DNA from: Candidatus Methylomirabilota bacterium
GTDB taxonomy: Bacteria; Methylomirabilota; Methylomirabilia; Rokubacteriales; CSP1-6
Length of the DNA: 33,668 bases
Assembly: GCA_035936835.1 (NCBI GenBank)
Contig: DASYVT010000231.1
Location: forward strand, 1-33,668
Direction: 5' to 3'
Part shown: positions 25,755 to 33,668 of the stretch, one piece after another
Position numbering within the stretch: the first letter of the stretch is position 1
Layout: every line of letters begins with the position of its first letter
The notes under the pieces: generated by a model
Database searches by the model: none
The model's input: only the letters and a program-made list of their open reading frames with translations
What the model was told of the DNA's origin: nothing
Program-made: the position numbers and the translations under genes

Positions 25755-26734
25755 CAATCCCTCCGCTTCAGGTTCCGGAGCATCAGGAAGAGCGCGGGGA
25801 AGAGCAGCGGCACCAGGACGAGCGCGATCGCCGCGCCCCGGCCGAGGGCGCCCGCCTGGATGCCGATCTGGTAGGCGAGCACCGGCAGGATCTGGGTCGC
25901 GCTGCCGGGACCGCCCTGGGTCAGGAGGTACACGACGCTCAGGTCGGACAGCGTGAAGACCGTGTCAAACAGGAAGCCGATGATCAGGATCGGGAAGATC
26001 ATCGGCGCGACAACGTGTCGGAACCGCTGGAAAAAGGTGCAGCCGTCGACCCTGGCGGCGTCGAGCACCTCCGTCGGCACCGAGGTGAACCCCGCGAGGA
26101 GGACGATCGCCCCGAAGGGGAAAGACCGCCAGACGTTGACGCCGATGCAGGCGAGGAGTGCTAACTGTGGCTGGCCGAGCCAGATGGGCCAGCTCTCCGA
26201 TCCGTAGGGACCGATGAGCCCCACCCTGTGCAAGCCCCAGTTGATCACGCTGAACTGCGAGTCGTACATCCACTTCCACGACAGCACGCTGACCGAGATG
26301 GGGAGCGTGAACGGGATGACGACGAGCGCACGCACGACCTTCTTCCCGCTGAAGTTCTGGAGCAGGAGGAAGGCGAGGCTCGTGCCCAGGAGGCTCTTGA
26401 AGACGGCCGCGACGACCAGGAACACGATGCTGTTGCGGAGGGCGTCCCAGAACGTGTCCATCTCCATGGCGGCGCGGAAGTTCTCGAAGCCAACGAAGCG
26501 GGCCACGGGATCGCCCACGTTGGCGTCGCTCAAGGCCAGATAGAGCGAGAAGAGGAAGGGGATGCCGACAAGGAGCAGGACGTAGAGGACCGCGGGAGCC
26601 AGCAGCATGTAGCCGAAGGCCAGGCGCCGGCTGGTGTTCGTCCGCCAACGGGCGGCGATGCTGCTCCGCCAGGAGACGGGCTGGGCGGCGGCCCTCGTCG
26701 TCGACTCCGAGCCGCCGCCCAGCGAGACCGTCAT
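25751..26734 (-). CDS. MalF-type sugar ABC permease (pair 3)
   Basis: 327 residues from ATG at 26734, which overlaps the stop of the binding-protein gene (ATGA). A polar N-terminal tail of about 38 residues leads into FGYMLLAPAVLYVLLLVGIPF. The coupling loop is LDAARVDGC (224-232), slightly altered but with the glycine kept, and TQGGPGSATQILPVLAYQIG is the usual C-terminal block. It pairs with the overlapping MalG. The reading frame stays open far upstream in the shadow of the binding-protein gene; that part is not coding. Confidence 0.92.
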   Translation of the reverse strand: MTVSLGGGSESTTRAAAQPVSWRSSIAARWRTNTSRRLAFGYMLLAPAVLYVLLLVGIPFLFSLYLALSDANVGDPVARFVGFENFRAAMEMDTFWDALRNSIVFLVVAAVFKSLLGTSLAFLLLQNFSGKKVVRALVVIPFTLPISVSVLSWKWMYDSQFSVINWGLHRVGLIGPYGSESWPIWLGQPQLALLACIGVNVWRSFPFGAIVLLAGFTSVPTEVLDAARVDGCTFFQRFRHVVAPMIFPILIIGFLFDTVFTLSDLSVVYLLTQGGPGSATQILPVLAYQIGIQAGALGRGAAIALVLVPLLFPALFLMLRNLKRRDW

Positions 26735-28065
26735 GCGCGCTTGTGTTTGGCGAAGATCCGGCGGTACTCGCCGACCCCCCACTTCACCGCGTCGTCGGCC
26801 GACGTCCCGCGCGCGACCCGGGTGAAGATGTCGGGGAGCACGAACAGACTGGCCACCTCCTGGATCTGAGGCGAGTACGGCCCGGGATACCCGAAGAAGG
26901 CGATGATCTTCGGGAAGTCCTGGAGAACCTGCATCTTCGGGTCCGTACCGAGGATCGGCATCGGCTTCTTGGCGTTGTCGTTCAGGAAGGGCATGTTGTA
27001 GCCGGTGCTCTGGATCATGCCCTCCTTGTCGTTGTCCACGAGGTGGACCATGAACTCCTTGGCCGCCTGCTGATTCTTCGAGAATTTCCAGCCCAGGAAA
27101 ACGATCGGCGCGCAGACGCTCACGCGCTTGCCGCCCGGCCCGGCCGGCTCTAGCGCGAGGTAGGTGTTCTTGAAGACGGCCGGGTTCGTGGACTCGGTCG
27201 TGCGGTAGGCTGAGATGGCGTCGAGGATCCAGCAGGCGATGCCGGAGGCAAGGAAGCGGTTGTCCGAGGCGTCGTCCCAGGAGAAGACCTCCGGCGTCAT
27301 GCCCTCGTCGAACATCGCCTTGGCGAAGCGGAGGGCCTCGCGCATCTCTTTCGAGTCGATGGTGGGATTGTCCCCGGAGGGGTCGGTCTCTGTCGCTCCG
27401 AAGCTGAACATCAACGAACGCCAGTTGAGGTTCGCGTCGTTGCAGTGGGAGAACGCCATGCCGGTCGGGTTGCCCTTGGCCTTGAGCGTGCGCCCCGCCA
27501 CCCGCGCCAGCTCCCAGGTGTCGGGCGGCTTCAGACCGCTCGCCTCGAACAGGTCCTTCCGCCAGATCATGGGGAGCAGGATGTAGTACATCGGGATACC
27601 GTAGATCCGGCCGTCCACCTCGATGGGCGACTTCGCTGCCGGTATCCACCCCCCGTACTTCTTGCCGAGCTGATCGAAGATGTCCGTCATGTCGACCAGC
27701 GACTTGTAGTAGAGCCTGGCAAGGATGGTCGAGTTGTTGAGGATGAGGTCGTGCCCGGAGCCCGCGGCGTATTCGGCGGCCATCCGCGCCGGGATCTCGA
27801 GGTGGGGAATGTGGTCCACGCGCACCTTGACACCGTTCTGGTCACCCCACTGGGCGGCGAACTTGTCGAACCAGACGTCATAGGCGGGGATGTAATGGCT
27901 CCAGGTGAGAATGCGCAGCGTGCTGCCCTTGATCTGCGCGGGCGCCTTGCGCGCGTCGAGCATGGTCAGGAGCGAGCCTCCCGCCACGCCGGCCCCGGCG
28001 ACCTTGAGGAAGCGGCGGCGGCTGGCCGAGGCGGGGTCCGTCTGGGTTGGTCGTAGGTCACTCAT
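26731..28065 (-). CDS. ABC sugar-type substrate-binding protein (SBP_bac_1), set 3, Tat-exported
   Basis: 444 residues from ATG at 28065, with AAGGAGGT (28079-28072) six bases upstream, the strongest ribosome site in the window. The twin-arginine signal is SRRRFLKV (arginines 16-18), with cleavage near APAQ (41-44). The mature part starts LRILTWSHYIPAYD and carries FSWDDASDNRF, the block common to the five CUT1-type binding proteins here, but it is clearly more distant from the tandem triplet than the triplet members are from each other. It heads a binding protein-MalF-MalG unit on the minus strand, transcribed from the promoter at 28180-28209. The ligand is unknown. Confidence 0.9.
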   Translation of the reverse strand: MSDLRPTQTDPASASRRRFLKVAGAGVAGGSLLTMLDARKAPAQIKGSTLRILTWSHYIPAYDVWFDKFAAQWGDQNGVKVRVDHIPHLEIPARMAAEYAAGSGHDLILNNSTILARLYYKSLVDMTDIFDQLGKKYGGWIPAAKSPIEVDGRIYGIPMYYILLPMIWRKDLFEASGLKPPDTWELARVAGRTLKAKGNPTGMAFSHCNDANLNWRSLMFSFGATETDPSGDNPTIDSKEMREALRFAKAMFDEGMTPEVFSWDDASDNRFLASGIACWILDAISAYRTTESTNPAVFKNTYLALEPAGPGGKRVSVCAPIVFLGWKFSKNQQAAKEFMVHLVDNDKEGMIQSTGYNMPFLNDNAKKPMPILGTDPKMQVLQDFPKIIAFFGYPGPYSPQIQEVASLFVLPDIFTRVARGTSADDAVKWGVGEYRRIFAKHKRA

Positions 28066-28179
28066 CGCTTGACCTCCTTAAAAAGGGGCGGGAATGGACC
28101 GCTGGTATCTCTTGGCGCATCGCGTAGAGCCCAGGCTTCTCCGTGTGAGCAGCTGCGGACAGCGTACAGCCATGAGCGC

Positions 28180-28209
28180 CTAATAGCGCCCTCGCCGTGC
28201 TCTTGTCAA
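28180..28209 (-). promoter_or_regulatory. Predicted promoter of transporter set 3
   Basis: TTGACA (28209-28204, minus strand) is followed by an 18-base spacer and TATTAG (28185-28180). The transcript leader to the binding-protein start is about 110 bases. The rest of the 249-base gap (28066-28314) holds an eight-base hairpin (28267-28274 with 28282-28289) upstream of the next plus-strand gene; nothing else is recognised there. Confidence 0.55.
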
Positions 28210-28314
28210 GGCGGATTTGGGACCGGGGGTCCGCGAGCACCCCTCGGCTGAGACCTGCGTCCCCGCCAGCCGGCGGGTGGCGCCGGCTGCGCCGGGTTCA
28301 GGTAGGGTAAGATC

Positions 28315-28641
28315 GTGAGCGCCGACGGCGGATCCCGGAGCAGTCTTGTGCGAGTAGACGGCTGCGATCTCTGCCGCGCCGCCCGCCTGACCCCCTGGTA
28401 CCACGAGGACGAGATCTGCTGGATCGCCGAGTGCGAGATCTGCGAGGTGCCTATGGTTGTTTGGCGCTACCACGGCTTAGCACCTCCCGACGGGCACCTG
28501 GCGCACATGCAGGAGCGCCTGCGGGAGGTCGCGACCGCCGAGCTGGGCGAGTTCTACTTGGACGACCACATGCGGAACATCCCCGACCACTGGCACGCCC
28601 ACGCGCGTCCAAAGGGAGGCTTCTTCGGCCGCGGCCGGTAA
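28315..28641 (+). CDS. Small HIT-like protein with Cys pairs and His triad
   Basis: 108 residues from GTG at 28315, with AGGTAGGG just upstream. It has two cysteine pairs, C17-x2-C20 and C40-x2-C43, and a histidine triad HWHAHARP at 92-99, which fits the HxHxHxx signature of the HIT (histidine triad) superfamily. The order CxxC, then IAECEICEVPMVVWRYHG, a helix rich in Glu and Arg, and the triad near the C-terminus matches a compact HIT fold with a possible zinc site. HIT proteins are nucleotide hydrolases or transferases. No signal peptide is seen, so it is probably cytoplasmic. It stands alone between divergent and convergent neighbours, and the assignment rests on motifs only. Confidence 0.6.
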   Translation: MSADGGSRSSLVRVDGCDLCRAARLTPWYHEDEICWIAECEICEVPMVVWRYHGLAPPDGHLAHMQERLREVATAELGEFYLDDHMRNIPDHWHAHARPKGGFFGRGR

Positions 28642-28673
28642 CGGCGGCGCCAGCGGGGAGGCTGACGCCGCCG
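28642..28673. terminator. Bidirectional hairpin between convergent genes
   Basis: CGGCGGCG (28642-28649) plus CAGC (28651-28654) pairs with GCTG (28661-28664) and CGCCGCCG (28666-28673); one C-A mismatch splits the stem and the loop is six bases. It begins right after the stop of the HIT-like gene and fills most of the gap to the convergent YncE-like gene. Confidence 0.6.
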
Positions 28674-28689
28674 GAGGGACGCGCGGGCG

Positions 28690-29859
28690 TTACTTGTCGG
28701 CGGTCCGGATGGCGACCGGGCCGCCGTTCATCTTGACGCGCTGGCCGGTGGCGCGCAGCCTCGAGCCGTTCCACTCGAAGACCCAGTAGTCCTTCTCGAC
28801 CATGTTGCCGACCAGGATCGTCTTGCCGTCGGTCGAGAACACCGCGCCCTGCGGCCAGTGGCCGATGGGAGCCTCGGCCACGCGCGACAGGGTCTTGCCC
28901 GTCACGCGGACCATGACGAGCTTGCCGGCGTCGTTGTAGAAGGGCGACTCCTTGGCCCGGTTGCTCCCGTTTTGGACGACGACGGCAACGACGGAGCCGT
29001 CCGGAGAGATCTTGAGACCCTCGGCGGTCGATCCGAGGACGCCGATGGTGTCAACGACGCGCGGGGGCTTCGCGGTCAGGTCGATGAGGCTGACGCTGTC
29101 GTTGTCGCCGGTGGCCGACCCCGCGAGGCTGCCGACAACGGCAAAGTCGCCGCTGGAGACGATGTCGAGCACGATGGGGCGGACGCCAGCGATCATGTCG
29201 CGCTTGGTGTACTCGACCTTGGTCCCGTCGATCGACAGGATCGAGATGCGGTTGTCATTGCTGCGCGAGACGAGGGCGGTCTTGCCGTCGGGCGTGATCG
29301 CCACCATGCCGCCGCCGGCCTTCTCGCCGCCGACCTCGACGGTCCCGACCGGCGTCACCCGCTTGCCTTGGATCGCGAAGACGGACACGGTGCCGTCGAC
29401 GATATTCGAGACGAGGGCGAGCGTCCCCTGCCGGTTGATCGCGATCCCCGCCGCGGCCTTGCCGGCCTCCAGCGTGGCGATGACCCTGGGCGGGCTCGCC
29501 TTGAGATCGATGACCGACAGCCGGTTGTCCGGGACCTGCTTGGTGGGGTCGCTCGGGTCGACCTTGTTCGAGGCGGTGACCAGCGCCAGGCTCTCGTCCG
29601 GCGTGATCGCCACGCTGAGCGGCGGGCCCACGACACTGTTCGGCGCCTGGACCTCGGCGATGACCCGGGGCGGGCTGGCGTTGAGGTCGATGATCGCCAC
29701 CGTGTCGGGCGGCGGGTTCGGCACGACCTTCACGGTGCCGTTGACGTTGACGACCTTGTTGTCGTTGGCCGAGACGGCGATCTGCGCCTCGGCCGCGGGC
29801 GCAAGCCCGACTCCGACCACGAGCGCGGCGGCGGCGGCGACGCCTTTCAGACGTGTCAT
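28690..29859 (-). CDS. Secreted YncE-like beta-propeller protein
   Basis: 389 residues from ATG at 29859, with GGGAGG close upstream. A signal peptide covers residues 1-26 (cleavage after AEAQ). The protein is built of repeats of the form VAIxDLxASPPRVIA...VAITPDxxLALVT, seen at least five times, for example SVAITPDESLALVT, MVAITPDGKTALVS and GLKISPDGSVVAVV. This is the seven-bladed YncE/surface-layer propeller style. It has no visible catalytic site; such proteins bind ligands, peptides or DNA outside the cytoplasm. It is divergent from the set 4 transporter, and the two promoters are about 50 bases apart. Confidence 0.85.
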   Translation of the reverse strand: MTRLKGVAAAAALVVGVGLAPAAEAQIAVSANDNKVVNVNGTVKVVPNPPPDTVAIIDLNASPPRVIAEVQAPNSVVGPPLSVAITPDESLALVTASNKVDPSDPTKQVPDNRLSVIDLKASPPRVIATLEAGKAAAGIAINRQGTLALVSNIVDGTVSVFAIQGKRVTPVGTVEVGGEKAGGGMVAITPDGKTALVSRSNDNRISILSIDGTKVEYTKRDMIAGVRPIVLDIVSSGDFAVVGSLAGSATGDNDSVSLIDLTAKPPRVVDTIGVLGSTAEGLKISPDGSVVAVVVQNGSNRAKESPFYNDAGKLVMVRVTGKTLSRVAEAPIGHWPQGAVFSTDGKTILVGNMVEKDYWVFEWNGSRLRATGQRVKMNGGPVAIRTADK

Positions 29860-29905
29860 GGTGCCCTCCCCTGTGTGTAAAGGACCGACTTGAGCGGGTG
29901 CGCTG

Positions 29906-29935
29906 CGTGTAGCACGCGTCGGCGCGAAGTGTCAA
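29906..29935 (-). promoter_or_regulatory. Predicted promoter of the YncE-like gene
   Basis: TTGACA (29935-29930, minus strand) is followed by an 18-base spacer and TACACG (29911-29906), 47 bases upstream of the start codon. The -10 is weak, as in the other promoters here. Confidence 0.5.
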
Positions 29936-29983
29936 TGCTCAGTGCGGCAGAGCCCTGCCGGCACGCGGTGGGGAATGCGGCCC

Positions 29984-30012
29984 TTGACAAGCACCCCGGG
30001 GGACGATACAAG
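29984..30012 (+). promoter_or_regulatory. Predicted promoter of transporter set 4
   Basis: TTGACA (29984-29989), a 17-base spacer and TACAAG (30007-30012) lie 100 bases upstream of the binding-protein start. Divergent from the promoter at 29906-29935, with about 48 bases between the two -35 boxes; a shared regulator is possible. The rest of the 252-base gap shows nothing recognisable. Confidence 0.55.
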
Positions 30013-30111
30013 TGCGCCACCATTCCACCGCTTTGGAGGGGGTGAGAGACGCTACTGGCCTGGTTCTCACGCTGCCGACCCGATCTCCCAATGCCACAAG
30101 GGGGGCCCCGG

Positions 30112-31425
30112 ATGAAGACGACCGATCGACGTGTCCCGACCCGACGCCAGTTCCTCGCCACGACCGCCGGCGCGACCGCCGGGATGGCCTCCTGGCTCGC
30201 CCTCGGCAAGGCGCCTGCCCACGCCCAGAAGCGCGAGCTGACCTTCCTCTCCTGGAACCACTTCGTCCCGGCCTCCGACGATGAGCTCCGCAAGCAGGCG
30301 GAGGCCTTCGGCAAGGCCAACAACTGCACCGTGCGGGTGGATACCATGGCGCATCTGCAGATGCCATCCAAGATCGCGGCCGAGGCCCAGTCCCAATCGG
30401 GCCACGATATGTACAGGACTGCCAGCGCCGACCCCTTCCTCTACGAGAATCTCCTCATCACCATGGACGATGTGGTCGAGAAGGTCGGCAAGCAGGGCGG
30501 CGGCTGGTACAGCTTCGCGGCGGAGAGCTGCCAGACCAAGTCCGGCTGGAAGGCCATCCCCTGGTTCTGGGTCTCGTTCCCGGGCACCTACAACATGGCC
30601 CACTTCAAAAAGGCCGGGTTCGAGCATCCCCCGAAAACATGGGACGAGCTTCTCAAGCAGGGCAAGGTGCTCAAGAAGCAGGGCAACCCGGTCGGTATCC
30701 CCATCAGCCATTGCTCTGACGCGCACTCCACGTACTGGTCCGTCGCGTGGTCCCAGGGCGCCAAGGTGCTCGAAGCGGACGGCAAGACGCCCGGCATCGT
30801 CTCCGACAAGACCGCGCAGGTCATCGAGTGGTACAAGGATCTCTATACGAATGCGATGGAGCCGGAGGTTCTCTCCTGGGACGATGCCGGCAACAACCGC
30901 TTCATCCTCTCCGGCAAGGGCTCGTGGATCCACAACCCGATCAGCCCGTACAATGCCGCGCTCGCCAACAAGCAGCCCATCGCCGACGACATCAACCACC
31001 ACAACAGCCCCGGGGGGCCGGCGGGCATCCACTCGGCGCCGCCGAACCTGAGCATGGGCATCTGGAAGTTCTCGAAGAACCAGGAGCTGGCCAAGGAGTT
31101 CATCGTCTACCTCTTCCAGAAGCAGAACTTCGATGCGTGGATCGTGGCGTCGAACGCCTTCAACCACCCGCCGCTCAAGAACCTCGCCGACCATCCGATC
31201 TGGGCGCGGAATCCCAAGTTCGCCATGCTGCCCAAGGAGGCCGAGTACGCGCACCCGCGCGGCTGGCCGGCCAAGCCCAGCGAGGCCGTGCAGCGCATCG
31301 ACGACAACTACATCATGGCCGACATGGTCGCCAAGGCGGTCAACGGCATGCCGACCAAGCGCGCCATGGACTGGGCGCAGGAGCAAATCGCGCTCGCCGT
31401 CAAGGGACAGCTCAAGGTCCAGTAG
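30112..31425 (+). CDS. ABC sugar-type substrate-binding protein (SBP_bac_1), set 4, Tat-exported
   Basis: 437 residues from ATG at 30112, chosen over the in-frame ATG at 30091 because AAGGGGGG (30099-30105) lies between them. The twin-arginine signal is TRRQFLAT (arginines 11-12), with cleavage near AHAQ (36-39). The mature part starts ELTFLSWNHFVPASDDELRK and contains LSWDDAGNNRF, the block shared with the other four CUT1-type binding proteins here. It heads a tight unit with MalF (one-base gap) and MalG, followed by LivH. The ligand is unknown; a C-terminal region rich in Pro and His (FNHPPLKNLADHPIW) sets it apart from the triplet. Confidence 0.9.
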   Translation: MKTTDRRVPTRRQFLATTAGATAGMASWLALGKAPAHAQKRELTFLSWNHFVPASDDELRKQAEAFGKANNCTVRVDTMAHLQMPSKIAAEAQSQSGHDMYRTASADPFLYENLLITMDDVVEKVGKQGGGWYSFAAESCQTKSGWKAIPWFWVSFPGTYNMAHFKKAGFEHPPKTWDELLKQGKVLKKQGNPVGIPISHCSDAHSTYWSVAWSQGAKVLEADGKTPGIVSDKTAQVIEWYKDLYTNAMEPEVLSWDDAGNNRFILSGKGSWIHNPISPYNAALANKQPIADDINHHNSPGGPAGIHSAPPNLSMGIWKFSKNQELAKEFIVYLFQKQNFDAWIVASNAFNHPPLKNLADHPIWARNPKFAMLPKEAEYAHPRGWPAKPSEAVQRIDDNYIMADMVAKAVNGMPTKRAMDWAQEQIALAVKGQLKVQ

Positions 31426-31426
31426 C

Positions 31427-32365
31427 ATGGCCGTTGGTCCCCGCGTTCTGGAGGCGGCCGGGCTCCGGGAGCCCGGCCGTCGCACCCGTCTCCGCGAGTG
31501 GTGGGAGCAGGAGCACATCTTCGGCTACGGCCTCATCGTTCCGGCGATCGTGCTGCTGGTCACGCTCGTTGGCTTCCCGTTCGGGATGGCGATATGGTTC
31601 AGCCTCTCGGACTACTGGGTCGGGTCGCCCGGCGGCTTCGTGGGCCTCACGAACTACCGGGACATCCTCGGCAACGAGACCTTCCGCCAGACCGTCCAGA
31701 ACTCCTTCGTGTTCACGGGCATCGCCCTCACGCTCAAGATAGTTCTGGGCGTCTGGCTCGCAATGCTCCTGGCTCGCAACCTCAGTTTCAAGCGCGTGAT
31801 CCGCGGCATCGTGCTGCTGCCGTTCGTCATCCCCACGGCGCTCTCGACGCTGGCGTGGCTGTGGATGTTCGACTCGCTCTACAGCGTCGTCAACTGGACC
31901 GCCATCCGGCTGCACCTGATCAGCGCGCCGGGGCCCAACTGGCTCGGGCAGTCGGCGTACGCCATGGCGGCCGTCATCACCGTCAATGTCTGGCGAGGTC
32001 TGCCCTTCTTCGCGATCGTCGTGCTGGCGGGCCTGATGACCGTGCCCCGCGAGTACCTCGAAGCCGCCGAGGTGGATGGCGCAAGCTCGTGGGGGCGCTT
32101 CTGGCATGTGACGCTGCCCCTGATCAGGCCCGTGCTCGCCGTCGTCATCCTCTTCTCGACGATCTTCACCTTCGCGGACTTCAATATCGTCCAGGTGCTG
32201 ACGCGCGGCGGTCCGATCAACACGACCCACCTCTTCGCCACCCTCGCGTACCAGGTGGGCCTCCAGGGCGGGAACCTCGGCCAGGGCGCGGCGATCTCTC
32301 TCTTCATCTTCCCGCTGCTGGCGCTGGTTGTGTTCTTCCAGCTTCGCTACGTCCGCGAGGAATAG
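31427..32365 (+). CDS. MalF-type sugar ABC permease (pair 4)
   Basis: 312 residues from ATG at 31427, one base after the binding-protein stop. The polar tail of about 30 residues leads into FGYGLIVPAIVLLVTLVGFPF. The EAA loop is canonical (EAAEVDGA, 212-219), and TRGGPINTTHLFATLAYQVG is the usual C-terminal block. It resembles the pair 1 MalF closely, including the VNVWRGLPFFAI and RFWHVTLPLIRP stretches, which supports derivation of sets 1 and 4 from a common ancestor. It pairs with the MalG two bases downstream. Confidence 0.93.
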   Translation: MAVGPRVLEAAGLREPGRRTRLREWWEQEHIFGYGLIVPAIVLLVTLVGFPFGMAIWFSLSDYWVGSPGGFVGLTNYRDILGNETFRQTVQNSFVFTGIALTLKIVLGVWLAMLLARNLSFKRVIRGIVLLPFVIPTALSTLAWLWMFDSLYSVVNWTAIRLHLISAPGPNWLGQSAYAMAAVITVNVWRGLPFFAIVVLAGLMTVPREYLEAAEVDGASSWGRFWHVTLPLIRPVLAVVILFSTIFTFADFNIVQVLTRGGPINTTHLFATLAYQVGLQGGNLGQGAAISLFIFPLLALVVFFQLRYVREE

Positions 32366-32367
32366 CC

Positions 32368-33225
32368 ATGGCCCTGGCCGGGAGCCGCGGCGCTCGCATC
32401 CGCTCGAATATCTTCGCGTACGCCAACCTGGCGCCGTACATCTTCTTCGTGCTGTTCCCCTTCTACTTCATGGTGGTGACGTCGTTCAAGTCGAACGCCG
32501 AGCTCTACAACCTCAAGTCCATCCCCTTCTGGATCCAGAGCGGAGTGATTACGGATCACTACGCTCTCCTGTTCCAAAAGACCGACTTCGTCGCCTGGAT
32601 GAAGAACAGCCTGCTGGTCGCCACCGTGGCGACGACCGTCTCCCTGGTCATCTCGATCCTGGCCGGCTACAGCCTGGCGCGCCTGCGCTTCCGCGGCGCT
32701 GCCTCCTTCGGGACCGCCATCTTCATCACGTACCTGATCCCGCCCACCCTGCTCTTCCTTCCGCTGTCGCAGGTCGTAGTATGGCTCGGTGTCGCCGACT
32801 CCATCTCCGGGCTCATGCTCATCTACCCGACCTTCCTGGTGCCGTTCTGCACCTGGCTCCTGATGGGCTACTTCCGCACCATCCCGCGAGAGGTCGAGGA
32901 GTGCGCGCTGGTGGACGGCGCCACGCGCATGCAGACGCTGTCGAAGATCGTGCTGCCGATGGCCGTGCCCGGAATCATCTGCGCCGCGCTCTTCAGCTTC
33001 ACGCTCTGCTGGAACGAATTCACGTACGCCCTGACTTTCATCTCCCAGTCGGCGAACAAGACGGCTGTGGTGGGCGTCACGTCGGACCTGATCCGCGGCG
33101 ACATCTACTTCTGGGGCTCGCTCATGGCGGGGGCGCTGCTCGCGAGCATCCCGATCGTGATCGTCTACGTCCTCTTCCTCGACTACTACGTCTCCGGGCT
33201 CACGGCCGGCGCCGTGAAGGGGTAG
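32368..33225 (+). CDS. MalG-type sugar ABC permease (pair 4)
   Basis: 285 residues from ATG at 32368, two bases after the MalF stop. The EAA loop is canonical (EECALVDGA, 177-185), and DLIRGDIYFWGSLMAGALL near the C-terminus matches the pair 1 MalG almost exactly. The end, YYVSGLTAGAVKG, also parallels YYVTGLTGSVKG of pair 1. This level of similarity suggests both pairs could dock the same ATPase. A LivH-type gene follows within ten bases. Confidence 0.93.
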   Translation: MALAGSRGARIRSNIFAYANLAPYIFFVLFPFYFMVVTSFKSNAELYNLKSIPFWIQSGVITDHYALLFQKTDFVAWMKNSLLVATVATTVSLVISILAGYSLARLRFRGAASFGTAIFITYLIPPTLLFLPLSQVVVWLGVADSISGLMLIYPTFLVPFCTWLLMGYFRTIPREVEECALVDGATRMQTLSKIVLPMAVPGIICAALFSFTLCWNEFTYALTFISQSANKTAVVGVTSDLIRGDIYFWGSLMAGALLASIPIVIVYVLFLDYYVSGLTAGAVKG

Positions 33226-33235
33226 AGCGCCCGTC

Positions 33236-33668
33236 CTGTCCTCGTCGTCCTTCCTCCAGGCCGCGGTCTCCGGCGCCCTCCTCGGCTGCTTCTACGCGCT
33301 CGTGGCGTCGGGCTTCGCGCTCACGCTGGGGGTCACGCGGGCGCTGAACCTGGCCCACGGCGAGATGATCGTCGTGGGCGGCTATCTCGGCTACTGGCTC
33401 TGGGCGGGCTCCGGGCTCGGGCCGCTGTGGCTCATGCCCGTGGCCGCGACCGCCCTCCTGCCGATGGGTTGGGGCATCCACGCGCTGCTCCGCAGGCTGC
33501 CCGAACCCCGGGAGCTCACGAGCCTGGCGGCGGGCTTCGCCGTGGCGCTCCTGCTCCAGGATGGGATGCGCGCGCTCTGGGGCAGCGACTACCGGCTGAT
33601 CGCCGACTCTCCGTTGACCGCGAGCCTCCGTCTCGGCCCCGTCACTCTGAACCGGGGCCGTCTCGCGG
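33236..33668 (+). CDS. LivH-type branched-chain amino acid ABC permease, 3' end cut by window
   Basis: 144 codons run to the window end. The protein begins SSSFLQAAVSGALLGCFYAL and has LTLGVTRALNLAHGEMIVVGGYL, the first-segment signature of LivH. No ATG, GTG or TTG lies between the upstream in-frame stop (33215-33217) and this conserved region, so CTG at 33236 is the likely start, with AAGGGG 13 bases upstream. The only in-frame GTG nearby would remove the first conserved segment. It follows a CUT1-type MalG at once, with no LivK between. It may be a fused LivHM like the one at the left edge; the window ends too early to tell. Confidence 0.82.
   Translation, partial: MSSSSFLQAAVSGALLGCFYALVASGFALTLGVTRALNLAHGEMIVVGGYLGYWLWAGSGLGPLWLMPVAATALLPMGWGIHALLRRLPEPRELTSLAAGFAVALLLQDGMRALWGSDYRLIADSPLTASLRLGPVTLNRGRLA

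Noticed and set aside
28203-28208. Plus-strand TTGTCA as a promoter for the HIT-like gene
   Set aside because: It is the other strand of the set 3 -35 box and no -10-like sequence follows at suitable spacing.
28225-28312. TPP-riboswitch-like sequence (GGCTGAGAC) before the HIT-like gene
   Set aside because: The conserved GAACCTGA segment and the closing GCGTAGGGA part are missing, and the gene is not thiamine-related.

Overview
The window is a GC-rich stretch of a Gram-negative bacterial chromosome. A CMP-KDO synthetase (LPS pathway) and a TonB-dependent outer-membrane receptor show the diderm envelope. The density of ABC importers, Tat-exported binding proteins and GTG starts suggests a soil or subsurface lineage of the Rokubacteria/Methylomirabilota or deltaproteobacterial type; that placement is inference, because no rRNA or other phylogenetic marker is present. 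I count 30 coding regions, 24 of them for solute transport. I saw no tRNA, rRNA, CRISPR array, integrase or transposase. No gene-free stretch exceeds about 250 bases.

Layout. 1-3557 (minus): a cyclase-family hydrolase, a LivK-type binding protein and a LivH-LivM fusion permease cut by the window start. 3558-3758: a divergent control region with palindromes. 3759-7292 (plus): dppABC-type peptide transporter without its ATPases. 7302-7408: a long palindromic repeat. 7432-10584: kdsB and two MFS transporters. 10607-23173 (plus): the main locus, with three tandem paralogous sugar-type binding proteins, MalF/MalG permeases, the only ATPase gene in the window (MalK/UgpC type), a LivK-type binding protein, a second and divergent MalF/MalG pair and a TonB receptor. 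23185-23254: a shorter copy of the palindromic repeat between convergent genes. 23253-24856: divergent secreted beta-propeller and secreted cupin. 24888-28065 (minus): a third binding protein-MalF-MalG set. 28315-29859: a small HIT-like protein and a secreted YncE-like propeller. 30112-33225 (plus): a fourth binding protein-MalF-MalG set, followed 10 bases later by a LivH permease that runs off the window.

How the genes may work together (inference). The 10.6-23.2 kb locus could form an uptake route from the TonB receptor through periplasmic binding proteins to the inner-membrane permeases, powered by one MalK that may also serve the two other MalFG pairs. The third and fourth sets have no ATPase of their own here, and their permeases resemble the first pair closely. 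Mixing LivK/LivH-type parts with MalFG-type parts in one operon occurs twice and is the most unusual feature.

Regulation. Six transcription-unit starts carry a perfect TTGACA followed after 17-18 bases by a TA-initial -10-like hexamer. Stop/start overlaps are common, and several strong hairpins sit between genes, including one that buries the start codon of the second LivK.
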